From: Clostridia bacterium
GTDB taxonomy: Bacteria > Bacillota_A > Clostridia > Oscillospirales > CAG-272
DNA length: 25,467 nt
Direction: 5' to 3'
Assembly: GCA_017462145.1 (NCBI GenBank)
Contig: JAFTRT010000092.1
Location: 1 to 25,467 of the forward strand
Shown here: one piece after another, positions 7,489 through 14,116 of the stretch
Layout: each line of letters opens with the position of its first letter
Position numbering within the stretch: the stretch's first letter is position 1
The notes under the pieces: model-generated
Told to the model about the DNA's origin: nothing
The model's input: only the letters and a program-made list of their open reading frames with translations
The model's database searches: none
Position numbers and translations under genes: made by a program

Positions 7489-7898
7489 GATTTTTTCCTG
7501 CATTTTCGCACAAAGAATCTCCTTTTATTCTATGCAAAAAATCGGTGCAACTTGACCGTTTCTTTTCCAAAAAACGTGCATATACAACCCAATGCACCGA
7601 ATATTCATTTCCGTTTTTTGACTTTTTCCGATTATTTTTGTTCAAAATGACCAAGACTGTTTTTTTCAAAGGCCTGTGGAAAACTCCGTACAAAAAAGGC
7701 TTTGCCTGTGGAAAACCCTGTGGAAACTGTGGAAAACCTTGATTTTGCAAGGGATGTTTTCCACTATTCCACACCCAAGGCTGTGGAAAAACCCGCTCTT
7801 GGCTTGTCAAGTCCTTTTTTGGAAAAAGTGCAAAATCTGCTAATTGCACAAATTGACGAAAGCCAAAAGCGGGTATCCCTTTTTTTGGATTTGTATAT
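7489..7898. other. Long intergenic region
   Basis: Upstream of the pseudouridine synthase promoter and downstream of the flavin reductase gene lie about 410 bases with no convincing gene. Short frames here lack ribosome sites and recognisable content. The only structure seen is the cluster of DnaA-box-like nonamers at 7675-7790. No clear hairpin terminator for the flavin reductase transcript was found. Confidence 0.6.
7675..7790. promoter_or_regulatory. Cluster of seven DnaA-box-like nonamers
   Basis: TTTTCCACA or its complement TGTGGAAAA occurs exactly at 7675-7683, 7707-7715, 7728-7736 and 7782-7790, all in the same orientation. These four fit the relaxed DnaA-box consensus TTWTNCACA. One-mismatch versions lie at 7719-7727, 7757-7765 and 7765-7773. 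Seven sites in 116 bases of non-coding DNA is dense. The flanks (7490-7660 and 7850-7930) are AT-rich. It could be a DnaA-binding regulatory locus; oriC is less likely because genes on both sides run the same way and no dnaA or dnaN is near. Confidence 0.5.
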
Positions 7899-8480
7899 TC
7901 ACTTTTTTGCCGTGCTTTTTTTCTTCTTTTTCACCGAAAAGCCAAAGCTGCCCAGTTTTCGACCCAAGGCAAAATACTCCCCGTGGGCGAAAGCGGCCAG
8001 GTGGGCACGCTCCAGACAAAGACGTCCCTCCCCATCCAACAATTCCTCGGATACGTCCACGGCAACGATATCGGCCAAGAACATATCGTGTGTTCCCAAG
8101 GGAAGGATCTCGGTGACACGGCACTCCAAGGACAGCGGACTTTCGGCCAACAGAGGAGCGGACACCGCCGAAGCAGGTTCGGGATGGAGACCGCACCGTT
8201 GAAACTTATCCACCTTGGCACCGGTATATACACCGCAAAAATCGGCGGCACGCACCAATTGCTCGGTGGTCAGATTGATCACAAATTCCCGACTCTCCCG
8301 AATCAAGCCATAAGAATGACGGGATGGGCGAACCGAAATATAGGTTTTGGGCGGATGGGTGTTGATAATCCCCGTCCATGCCACGGTCAGCACGTTGGGC
8401 TTCTCCATGTCACCGCAAGTGACCATACACGGGGGCACAGGGGCGATCAATGCGCCGCCCTTCCAGACCTGCTTACTCAT
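7899..8480 (-). CDS. Flavin reductase-like (FMN-binding split-barrel) protein
   Basis: The 193-residue product matches the flavin reductase-like domain family in length and pattern: an N-terminal PVPPCMVTC and NVLTVAWTGIINTHPP region that forms the FMN-binding split barrel, SVRPSRHSYGLI, the EFVINL strand, then SPLSLECRVTEI and HDMFLADIVAV toward the end. Members reduce FMN with NAD(P)H or carry FMN as a cofactor; the partner is unknown. The ATG at 8480 has AAGGAG 7 bases upstream and overlaps the tcdA stop by four bases (ATGA), so the two are translationally coupled. The C-terminus ends in a lysine-rich tail. Confidence 0.85.
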   Translation of the reverse strand: MSKQVWKGGALIAPVPPCMVTCGDMEKPNVLTVAWTGIINTHPPKTYISVRPSRHSYGLIRESREFVINLTTEQLVRAADFCGVYTGAKVDKFQRCGLHPEPASAVSAPLLAESPLSLECRVTEILPLGTHDMFLADIVAVDVSEELLDGEGRLCLERAHLAAFAHGEYFALGRKLGSFGFSVKKKKKSTAKK

Positions 8481-9199
8481 ATTCTTTCTCCTTGCCGATT
8501 CCATATCGATTTCACTGCCTCCGAAGCGGCCAAAAAGCCCGCCACGGGAGGAACAAAGGCAAGACTGCCTGGCACCACACGGCTCGTCTCCTCTGCCTCC
8601 ATCCGGTGAGGCATGGGAGCCTCCTCGGACCAAACCACGGGCAAACGGACGATTCCCCTCGCCTTCAGCTCCCGACGCATGACCCGTGCCAACGGACAGG
8701 TATGGGTCTTGGCCAGATCTCCCACTTGCAACGCTCCGGGATCCTGCTTGTTTCCCGTTCCCATACAGCTGATCATGGGTGTCCCCGCCTTGTGACAGCA
8801 GACTGCCAAGCTGACCTTGGCCGTCACCATATCCACCGCATCGATCACGAAATCATAAGAGCCAAAATCAAAGGTGTGGGCGTTTTCGGGGAGAAACATC
8901 TCGTAGCGCGCCACCACTCGAAGCGCAGGATTGATCTGTCGAAACCGCTCGGCCATGACCTGCACCTTGGGAAGCCCCACCGTGCTGTCCAAGGCACAAA
9001 GCTGTCGATTGATATTGCTGACCGAAACCACGTCTCCGTCGATCAGCTCCAGCGTTCCCACGCCGCACCGAGCCAAAGCCTCAGCCGCATAGCTGCCCAC
9101 GCCACCAACGCCAAATACGGCAACCTTTGCCGCTGCCAAGGCCGCCACTCCCTCGTCTCCGATGAGCATGGCCTCTCTGATAAACCGTTCGTTTGTCAT
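8477..9199 (-). CDS. tcdA: tRNA threonylcarbamoyladenosine dehydratase
   Basis: TcdA (YgdL/CsdL), an E1-like ATP-dependent enzyme, dehydrates t6A at position 37 of ANN-decoding tRNAs to the cyclic form ct6A. The 240-residue protein has the adenylate-binding glycine loop FGVGGVGSYAAE at residues 29-40, the E1-type DGDxVxxSNINRQ segment at about 54-66, YDFVIDAVD, and the CPLARVMRRELK region characteristic of the family. The ATG at 9199 has AGAGG 7 bases upstream and a promoter with consensus -35 at 9230-9258; an upstream in-frame extension would run through the promoter. The downstream flavin reductase gene overlaps its stop. Confidence 0.93.
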   Translation of the reverse strand: MTNERFIREAMLIGDEGVAALAAAKVAVFGVGGVGSYAAEALARCGVGTLELIDGDVVSVSNINRQLCALDSTVGLPKVQVMAERFRQINPALRVVARYEMFLPENAHTFDFGSYDFVIDAVDMVTAKVSLAVCCHKAGTPMISCMGTGNKQDPGALQVGDLAKTHTCPLARVMRRELKARGIVRLPVVWSEEAPMPHRMEAEETSRVVPGSLAFVPPVAGFLAASEAVKSIWNRQGERI

Positions 9200-9229
9200 G
9201 TGTAACCTCTTTTTTGTCGTTCTTCCTTT

Positions 9230-9258
9230 ATTGTACGGATTTGACACCCACTTGTCAA
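9230..9258 (-). promoter_or_regulatory. Sigma-A promoter of tcdA-flavin reductase
   Basis: Minus strand: perfect TTGACA (9258-9253), 17-base spacer, TACAAT (9235-9230), about 31 bases before the tcdA ATG. Confidence 0.85.
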
Positions 9259-9347
9259 CCGTTTCGGCAGATTTTCTTTTCCAACAGCCCTTTGCCTGTC
9301 CAACCCACGGTGGATTCCCTGCGATCCATACAAACATTCCAAGAAAA

Positions 9348-9385
9348 TTTGAGGGAATCCCTCTTTTCAGAACGATTCCCTCAAA
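9348..9385 (-). terminator. Terminator of the TrpXYZ-like transporter operon
   Basis: A 12-base perfect inverted repeat (TTTGAGGGAATC and its complement) with a 14-base loop lies 7 bases after the ATPase stop on the minus strand and runs into a short T stretch. Confidence 0.75.
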
Positions 9386-9392
9386 GTCCAAT

Positions 9393-10208
9393 TTAATTCA
9401 ACAAAGCACGGTCGTTGGCAAATTCCTCGCCGCTTGCCGTGGAGAACTTTTCGATCAGTGCTTCTACGGTCAGCTTTTTCTTTTCCTCGCCGGACACGTC
9501 AAAGATGATCCGTCCCTCATGCATCATGATCAGACGGTTGCCGTACGCAATGGCATCCTTCATGTTGTGCGTTACCATCATCGCCGTCAACTGATTGTCG
9601 GAGATCAACCTTTGGGAAAGCTCCAACACCTTGGCCGCCGTTTTGGGGTCAAGAGCCGCCGTGTGCTCATCCAACAGCAAAAGCTTGGGATTTTGCAAGG
9701 TTGCCATCAACAGGGTCAACGCCTGACGCTGACCGCCGGAGAGCAGGCCGACCTTTGCGGTCATGCGATCCTCCAAGCCCAGATCCAGCAATGCAAGCTT
9801 TTCACGGAACATCTTCCGCTCTGCAGCGGTGATGCTCCAACGAAGCGTGCGGTTTTTTCCTCTGCGAGCGGCAATTGCCAAATTCTCCTCAATCTGCATC
9901 CCTGCCGCCGTACCCGTCATGGGGTCCTGGAACACACGGCCGATCAACTTGGCACGCGTGTGCTCGGGGAGCTTGGTGATATCCTGCCCGTCGATCAAAA
10001 TGTGACCGCCGTCCACGGGCCAAACACCGGCAACGGCATTCAGCATCGTCGATTTTCCGGCTCCGTTACCACCAATAATGGTAACGAAATCACCCGGATT
10101 CAGATCCAGACCAACACCGTTCAACGCAACCTTTTCGTTGATGGTGCCGGGATAAAATACTTTTCGGATTCCCTGCAAGGAGAGAGCGGGAACGGTTTGA
10201 TTATTCAT
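9393..10208 (-). CDS. ABC transporter ATP-binding protein, TrpXYZ-like amino acid uptake
   Basis: This 271-residue cytoplasmic ATPase powers import by the permease encoded just upstream. It shows Walker A GGNGAGKST at 46-54, a Q-loop (VFQDP), the signature LLSGGQRQA, Walker B LLLLDEH with the D-loop AALDP, and the switch histidine in MVTHN. The start at ATG 10208 is preceded by AAGGG and lies 8 bases inside the permease gene, indicating translational coupling. It is the third gene of the substrate-binding protein, permease, ATPase order typical of the PF04392-type (TrpX) transporters. The substrate is not fixed by this subunit; see the T-box leader for the Phe inference. Confidence 0.92.
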   Translation of the reverse strand: MNNQTVPALSLQGIRKVFYPGTINEKVALNGVGLDLNPGDFVTIIGGNGAGKSTMLNAVAGVWPVDGGHILIDGQDITKLPEHTRAKLIGRVFQDPMTGTAAGMQIEENLAIAARRGKNRTLRWSITAAERKMFREKLALLDLGLEDRMTAKVGLLSGGQRQALTLLMATLQNPKLLLLDEHTAALDPKTAAKVLELSQRLISDNQLTAMMVTHNMKDAIAYGNRLIMMHEGRIIFDVSGEEKKKLTVEALIEKFSTASGEEFANDRALLN

Positions 10209-11130
10209 GACCCTTCTTCTCCTTCCGCTTTGAAAACTTGAGCTTTCCGGCAAAATGCGTTGCCGTCAACGCAACCACCACAACCACAGCTGTGATCAGC
10301 TTCATATTGGTGGAAGGAACGCCCAGATAGAAAATAAAGGAAATGATCACACGGTAAACCACCGCACCGATCACAATACCACCCAGCATCACCGCAAAAT
10401 TCTTAAAGCGAGAGAACAGTGCCTCTCCAATGATGATAGAGGCCAAGCCGATCACGATGGAACCGATACCGATCTTCACGTCGGAATAATAGTTGTACTG
10501 GCTGTAGAGAGAGCCCGACAGTGCGATCAGACCGTTGGCGAGTGCCAATCCCACAATCTTGGTCATGTCGGTGTTGATGCCTTGAGCACGGCACATTTTT
10601 TCATTGGCACCCGTTGCACGGATAGAGGAGCCCAACTCGGTTCCGAAGAACCAATACAGAGCCGCTACCAAGATCACACAGATCACGATGCCAACCAACA
10701 ACGTAGTGGTATTGCGGTTCAGATTCAACAGGTCGGAGATCTTGGCATACAGAATGTCTTTTCTGAAATTGGCCAACGAAAGGTTGGACGTATCGGCATT
10801 GCCGCTGCCCAAGCTCATAATATGGATGTTGACGGAATACAGGGCACACATGGTCAAAATACCCGCCAAGATGGGCGGAATCTTAAACTTGGTATGCAAA
10901 ACTCCCGTCACCACGCCGGCAACACAGCCGGACAAGAACGAGATCAACAGCGCCAAAAACGGGTTGACACCTTTCCAGATCAGCATTGCGGTCATGGATG
11001 CACCAAGCGTAATGCTTCCTTCGCAGGTCAGATCTGCAAAATCCAGAATCCGGTATGCAACGTACACACCAATGGCAAGGACGGCCCAGATCAGACCCTC
11101 GGTGGCACCGGTCATTAACATATAACCCAT
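10201..11130 (-). CDS. ABC transporter permease, TrpXYZ-like amino acid uptake
   Basis: The 309-residue protein is strongly hydrophobic with about eight or nine predicted membrane helices and resembles branched-chain-type permeases (the AYRILDFADLTCEGSITLGA region near residues 25-44 and the ARxATG-like SIRATGANEKMCRAQGI loop near 193-208, which contacts the ATPase). This is the pattern of the permease of TrpX-type transporters. The ATG at 11130 has only a distant AAGGA site. It follows the substrate-binding protein gene after 80 bases containing a strong hairpin, and overlaps the ATPase gene by 8 bases. It forms the channel, probably as a homodimer. Confidence 0.9.
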   Translation of the reverse strand: MGYMLMTGATEGLIWAVLAIGVYVAYRILDFADLTCEGSITLGASMTAMLIWKGVNPFLALLISFLSGCVAGVVTGVLHTKFKIPPILAGILTMCALYSVNIHIMSLGSGNADTSNLSLANFRKDILYAKISDLLNLNRNTTTLLVGIVICVILVAALYWFFGTELGSSIRATGANEKMCRAQGINTDMTKIVGLALANGLIALSGSLYSQYNYYSDVKIGIGSIVIGLASIIIGEALFSRFKNFAVMLGGIVIGAVVYRVIISFIFYLGVPSTNMKLITAVVVVVALTATHFAGKLKFSKRKEKKGHE

Positions 11131-11163
11131 GGGTAAACGAATTTCCTTTCTGAAATGAGGTAT

Positions 11164-11191
11164 AAGGGTTGCGGAAAAATCCGCAACCCTT
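11164..11191 (-). other. Intercistronic hairpin after the substrate-binding protein gene
   Basis: AAGGGTTGCGGA, a four-base loop and the exact complement form a 12-base-pair hairpin between the substrate-binding protein and permease genes. No T-run follows on the transcribed strand, so it more likely stabilises the upstream message or gives partial termination than stops transcription fully. Confidence 0.7.
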
Positions 11192-11210
11192 TCTCTATGA
11201 TAACAGCGAA

Positions 11211-12251
11211 TTACTCACCGATGTTGACAGCGTGTACCGTAGCGGCACCGTTGGCCAGCACGTTATCGGTGGGAACGTAGATGGCATCTACCTTTTCATT
11301 GGAAAGTGCGATCATGGCAGTCTTCAATTCGGTAATGTCAGCAATGCCTCTCTCCACGTACTCAATGCCGTTTGCTTCGCAATAGGCCTTTGCCATATTG
11401 ATCTGCGTAACCGAGTTGGTCTCGGCAGAGGTGTAAAGGAAGCCAACCTTGATATCCTTGGAGCCAAGCAGCTCGGTGATCAGCTCGATCTGCTTCTCAA
11501 CGGGGTTGATATCGGATACACCAGTCACGTTCTTGCCGGGAGCCGCCATAGAAGCCACCAGACCTGCACCGACGGGATCGGTCACAGCGTTGAATACAAC
11601 GGGAATATTCTTCTCATCGGTAGCAGCTGCGGCTGCTTGAGAGGAGGAGGTCGCAATGGTGTAGATCAGATCCACATTCTTGCCGATCAGCGTGTTGACG
11701 ATGGTTGCGTTGTTGGCTTCATCACCGCTTGCATTTTCATCCAGAACGGCCACCTTCTTGCCGGCAGCAGCCATACGAACGGACAGCTGATCCTGGAAAC
11801 CTACGTTTGCCTGGTCCAGAGCCACGTGCTGTACCAACTGCAAAATACCAACGGTGTAGTCTGCACCCTCCGTAACGATCACGCTGGTGTCACGGGTTAC
11901 CTTGGTGGAAGAACCGCCGGTAGCGCGGTTTTTCACGGCATCGGGAATGGTAAAGCCGATCTCCTGTGCAACCGTCTCGTTTACGGACAGCGCAGGATTG
12001 GGGTCGGTTGCAACAGCCATCTCTGCGGGATTGGCACCGTTGATCAAAATGTCAGCAGCCATATCGCCTGCTTTTACACCCAAGCTGTAATAATCCACGC
12101 CGTAGGTAGCAACACCCATTGCGTCGTTCATACCGGTCTCACCGCATACGATGGGAAGGTTGTAGCTGCCTGCACCGCAGGAGCTCAGTGCCAAAACGCC
12201 CAGCATCAAAACAGCTGTCAGCACCAAGGAAAGGACTCTTTTTGCTCTCAT
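11211..12251 (-). CDS. Circularly permuted TrpX-type ABC substrate-binding lipoprotein
   Basis: This 346-residue lipoprotein has a leader at residues 1-24 with lipobox LSSC (Cys25). It belongs to the ABC_sub_bind (PF04392, TrpX-like) family but in a rearranged order. Residues about 29-110, starting LPIVCGETGM and including YGVDYYSLGVKAGDMAADIL and ending IGFTIPDAVKNRA, correspond to the normal C-terminal end of the family. A polar linker at about 111-130 follows, then the normal N-terminal start VGILQLVQHVALDQA at 133. TDPVGAGLV, NVTGVSDINPVEKQIELI and VDAIYVPTDN follow in the normal order. The protein ends at HAVNIGE, just where the LPIVCGE segment would normally come. All of this is one open frame. 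ATG 12251 was chosen because AGGAG is 9 bases upstream; ATG 12257 would leave only 3 bases. Expression is under a T-box leader. Confidence 0.88.
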   Translation of the reverse strand: MRAKRVLSLVLTAVLMLGVLALSSCGAGSYNLPIVCGETGMNDAMGVATYGVDYYSLGVKAGDMAADILINGANPAEMAVATDPNPALSVNETVAQEIGFTIPDAVKNRATGGSSTKVTRDTSVIVTEGADYTVGILQLVQHVALDQANVGFQDQLSVRMAAAGKKVAVLDENASGDEANNATIVNTLIGKNVDLIYTIATSSSQAAAAATDEKNIPVVFNAVTDPVGAGLVASMAAPGKNVTGVSDINPVEKQIELITELLGSKDIKVGFLYTSAETNSVTQINMAKAYCEANGIEYVERGIADITELKTAMIALSNEKVDAIYVPTDNVLANGAATVHAVNIGE

Positions 12252-12335
12252 AATCATGTTCTCCTAACATCTTTATGTTTATGATTTATCTCACGGGATC
12301 CCTCCCGCAAAACCATAGGGAAATGCGGAGAAAAC

Positions 12336-12620
12336 AAAAAAATCTCCGCACCGAGCCTGTGCTCGATACAGAGACGGGTTTTCCGTGGTACCACTCTGCT
12401 TCGTTCTTCCCTTGCAAGAAAAACCTCTGCGGGCAATTGCTGTCCTTCGATATGACGGTCGAACCCGTCGCAGCTTACTGAGCCGAAGCCGTTCCCTGCG
12501 AAGCTCCCGGAGTGAATTCGCCGCTGTCCGCCTACGGTCTTACACCAACCGACCGCTCTCTGGAGGGGACTGGACGGGTACTACGTTCCGTTCATTGCTT
12601 TTGCTCTTTTTGAAAAGATT
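12336..12620 (-). promoter_or_regulatory. T-box riboswitch leader, probable Phe specifier (UUC)
   Basis: On the minus strand the leader shows all T-box parts. Stem I has GTAGTACC, then CCAGAGAGCGG and the GGTTGGTG distal bulge, followed by the specifier side CGAATTCACTCCGGGAG. The antiterminator carries the T-box core GAGTGGTACCACGG (12396-12383), and an intrinsic terminator follows. In the usual GAA-NNN-AC arrangement the specifier reads UUC (12516-12514), a Phe codon. The base after UGG in the core is U, which would pair with discriminator A73, as in tRNA-Phe but not bacterial tRNA-Trp. Uncharged tRNA would favour the antiterminator and turn on the transporter. Confidence 0.92.
12343..12374 (-). 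terminator. Intrinsic terminator of the T-box leader
   Basis: A 14-pair stem (TCTCTGTATCGAGC with GCTCGGTGCGGAGA, three G-U pairs) with loop ACAG is followed on the minus strand by seven T residues at 12342-12336. It is mutually exclusive with the T-box antiterminator. Confidence 0.88.
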
Positions 12621-12626
12621 GTTGTC

Positions 12627-12655
12627 ATTTTACCATATTTCATGGTCTCTGTCAA
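12627..12655 (-). promoter_or_regulatory. Sigma-A promoter of the T-box leader and transporter operon
   Basis: Minus strand: perfect TTGACA (12655-12650), 17-base spacer ending TGG, TAAAAT (12632-12627). Transcription would begin near 12620, just before T-box stem I. Confidence 0.87.
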
Positions 12656-12828
12656 TACTTTTTTTGAAAAAATATTCAAAAATCAAATTTTTTTCGCTTT
12701 CGGTTTTTTCGCACTTCCCAAGTCTTGCTCTTGACTTTGAAGCACCCTTATGGTATAATACAGGTGGTCTTTTTTTGCGAATATCCGCATAATTATAAAC
12801 CACTGAAAAGCCGAAGGGAGGGAGTGCC
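12656..12828. other. Divergent promoter region between T-box leader and alr
   Basis: A very AT-rich stretch separates the two back-to-back promoters (12627-12655 minus and 12731-12759 plus). The alr untranslated leader (about 12766-12828) shows no clear structure. Nothing else was seen. Confidence 0.6.
12731..12759 (+). promoter_or_regulatory. Sigma-A promoter of alr
   Basis: TTGACT (12731-12736), 17-base spacer ending TGG, perfect TATAAT (12754-12759), about 70 bases before the alr start. It is back to back with the T-box promoter. Confidence 0.87.
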
Positions 12829-14040
12829 GTGTTGCCGCAAAGAAGAAGATTTTGGGCCGAGATCGATCTGGATGCCGCCCGTCAAAACTTGCTGGCCATC
12901 CGAAAGCGCCTCCGTCCCAACGTCAAGCTTTGTTGCGTGGTCAAGGCCAATGCTTACGGCCACGGAGCCGTCCCTCTGGCCGAGCTGTACGAGCGGCTGG
13001 CCGTAGACTATTTGGCTGTTTCCAACGTGGAGGAAGCGCTTCAGCTTCGCCAGTACCGGATCGGACTTCCCATCCTGATCTTGGGCTACACCCCCTCCGA
13101 GTGTGCACCTCTGTTAGCCAAGCACCGTCTGACGCAAACCGTCTTCTCCTTGGATCATGCCAAGGAGCTGGATGCCTGTGCCAAGGAAGCAGGCGTGACC
13201 CTGACCGTGCACGTGAAGCTGGACACGGGCATGGGTCGATTGGGCTTTTCCTGTCGGGAGCAGGACGGAACGACCGGCTTACAGGAGGCCTTGGAGGCCT
13301 GTCATTTGCCCCATCTGTTGCCGGAGGGTATCTTTACCCATTTTGCCATGGCCGACGAGGGAGAAGACGGCCGTGCCTACACGGAGCGTCAGCTCCGCTC
13401 CTTCCGTTCTGCCTTGGATTGGCTGGAGCAAGCCGGGCAGGTCTTTTCCATTCGCCATTGCGCCAACAGTGCGGCAACCTTGGAATGTCCCGAGGCGCAA
13501 TTAGACATGGTGCGAGTCGGGCTTTTGCTCTACGGCTCCCACCCCTCGGATCGTCTGTCCTCCCCCCTCTCGCTTACCCCCGTCATGTCGCTCAAGGCTG
13601 TGATTTCTTCGGTCAAAACGCTCCACGCAGGAGACTCGGTCAGCTACGGTTGTCGATTTACCGCAAAGGAGGAAATGACCGTCGCCACCGTTCCCTTGGG
13701 CTATGCAGACGGATACCGTCGGTCGGGAACCGACGGCGGTACACGGCTTTTGCTGAGAGGGCAATCCATCCCCGTCATCGGACGGATCTGTATGGATCAA
13801 CTGATTGCAGACGTCTCCGCTCTTCCCGACGTACGAAGAGATGAGGTGGTCACCGTGATGGGCAAGGACGGCAGCCATTGGATCACCGCAGAGGAGTTGG
13901 CTCGGCGCAACGGCACCATTGCCTACGAGATCCTGTGCGGCGTAGGAGAACGGGTTCCCCGTTTTTACGTAGAAAACGGCCGTGTCGTAGCCGTGAAAGA
14001 TCTGTTGCTCTCCTCGGTTTTGAGAGGCGAAGAAGCGTAA
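12829..14040 (+). CDS. alr: Alanine racemase
   Basis: Alr interconverts L- and D-alanine with PLP, supplying D-Ala for peptidoglycan. The 403-residue protein has the PLP-lysine motif VVKANAYGHG with Lys39, the KLDTGMGRLGF region, the catalytic tyrosine segment SVSYGCRFTA of the C-terminal domain, LGYADGYRR, and GRICMDQ. Length is slightly above the usual 370-390. The GTG at 12829 is preceded by AGGGAGG with good spacing; the next codon, TTG, is a less likely start. It is a single-gene unit with its own promoter and a strong terminator. Confidence 0.95.
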   Translation: MLPQRRRFWAEIDLDAARQNLLAIRKRLRPNVKLCCVVKANAYGHGAVPLAELYERLAVDYLAVSNVEEALQLRQYRIGLPILILGYTPSECAPLLAKHRLTQTVFSLDHAKELDACAKEAGVTLTVHVKLDTGMGRLGFSCREQDGTTGLQEALEACHLPHLLPEGIFTHFAMADEGEDGRAYTERQLRSFRSALDWLEQAGQVFSIRHCANSAATLECPEAQLDMVRVGLLLYGSHPSDRLSSPLSLTPVMSLKAVISSVKTLHAGDSVSYGCRFTAKEEMTVATVPLGYADGYRRSGTDGGTRLLLRGQSIPVIGRICMDQLIADVSALPDVRRDEVVTVMGKDGSHWITAEELARRNGTIAYEILCGVGERVPRFYVENGRVVAVKDLLLSSVLRGEEA

Positions 14041-14042
14041 TA

Positions 14043-14081
14043 AGAGACCCGTCGGCACCGCAAGGTGTCCGACGGGTCTCT
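14043..14081 (+). terminator. Terminator after alr
   Basis: AGAGACCCGTCGG plus CACC, loop GCAA, then the complement and CTTTATTT. The stem is about 17 pairs. It lies 2 bases after the alr stop and may also terminate the minus-strand rfbH transcript, which ends at 14117. Confidence 0.88.
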
Positions 14082-14116
14082 CTTTATTTGCTTTTCCAAA
14101 AAACGAATCTTGAACG

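Noticed and set aside
7675..7790. Repeated TGTGGAAAA considered as a CRISPR array or simple tandem repeat
   Set aside because: The repeat unit is only 9 bases, spacing is irregular (9 to 46 bases) and orientation is mixed, which fits protein-binding sites rather than CRISPR or a satellite.
7675..7790. Chromosomal replication origin
   Set aside because: No dnaA, dnaN, rpmH or similar gene is nearby and genes on both sides run the same way. Kept only as a DnaA-binding cluster.
7466..7849. Open frame of 127 codons on the minus strand in the long intergenic region
   Set aside because: No ribosome site and no recognisable domain. It spans the operon promoter and the DnaA-box-like cluster, and its repeated Phe-Pro-Gln pattern is just the translated nonamer.
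9162..10241. Plus-strand 359-codon open frame
   Set aside because: It is antisense to the ABC ATPase gene with intact Walker and signature motifs and to the 5' end of tcdA.
11211..12251. Permuted order explained as a frameshift, gene fusion of two proteins or duplicated domain
   Set aside because: The frame is continuous, each family segment appears exactly once, and total length fits one TrpX-type protein plus a short linker, so rotation of a single gene is the simplest reading.
12336..12620. T-box assigned to Trp (UGG) because of the TrpXYZ-like transporter
   Set aside because: No UGG stands in the specifier position. The usual GAA-NNN-AC frame gives UUC, and the U in the discriminator-pairing position argues against tRNA-Trp (G73).
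12385..12792. Plus-strand open frame across the T-box leader
   Set aside because: It runs antisense to a complete T-box riboswitch and through two promoters. No ribosome site or family match.
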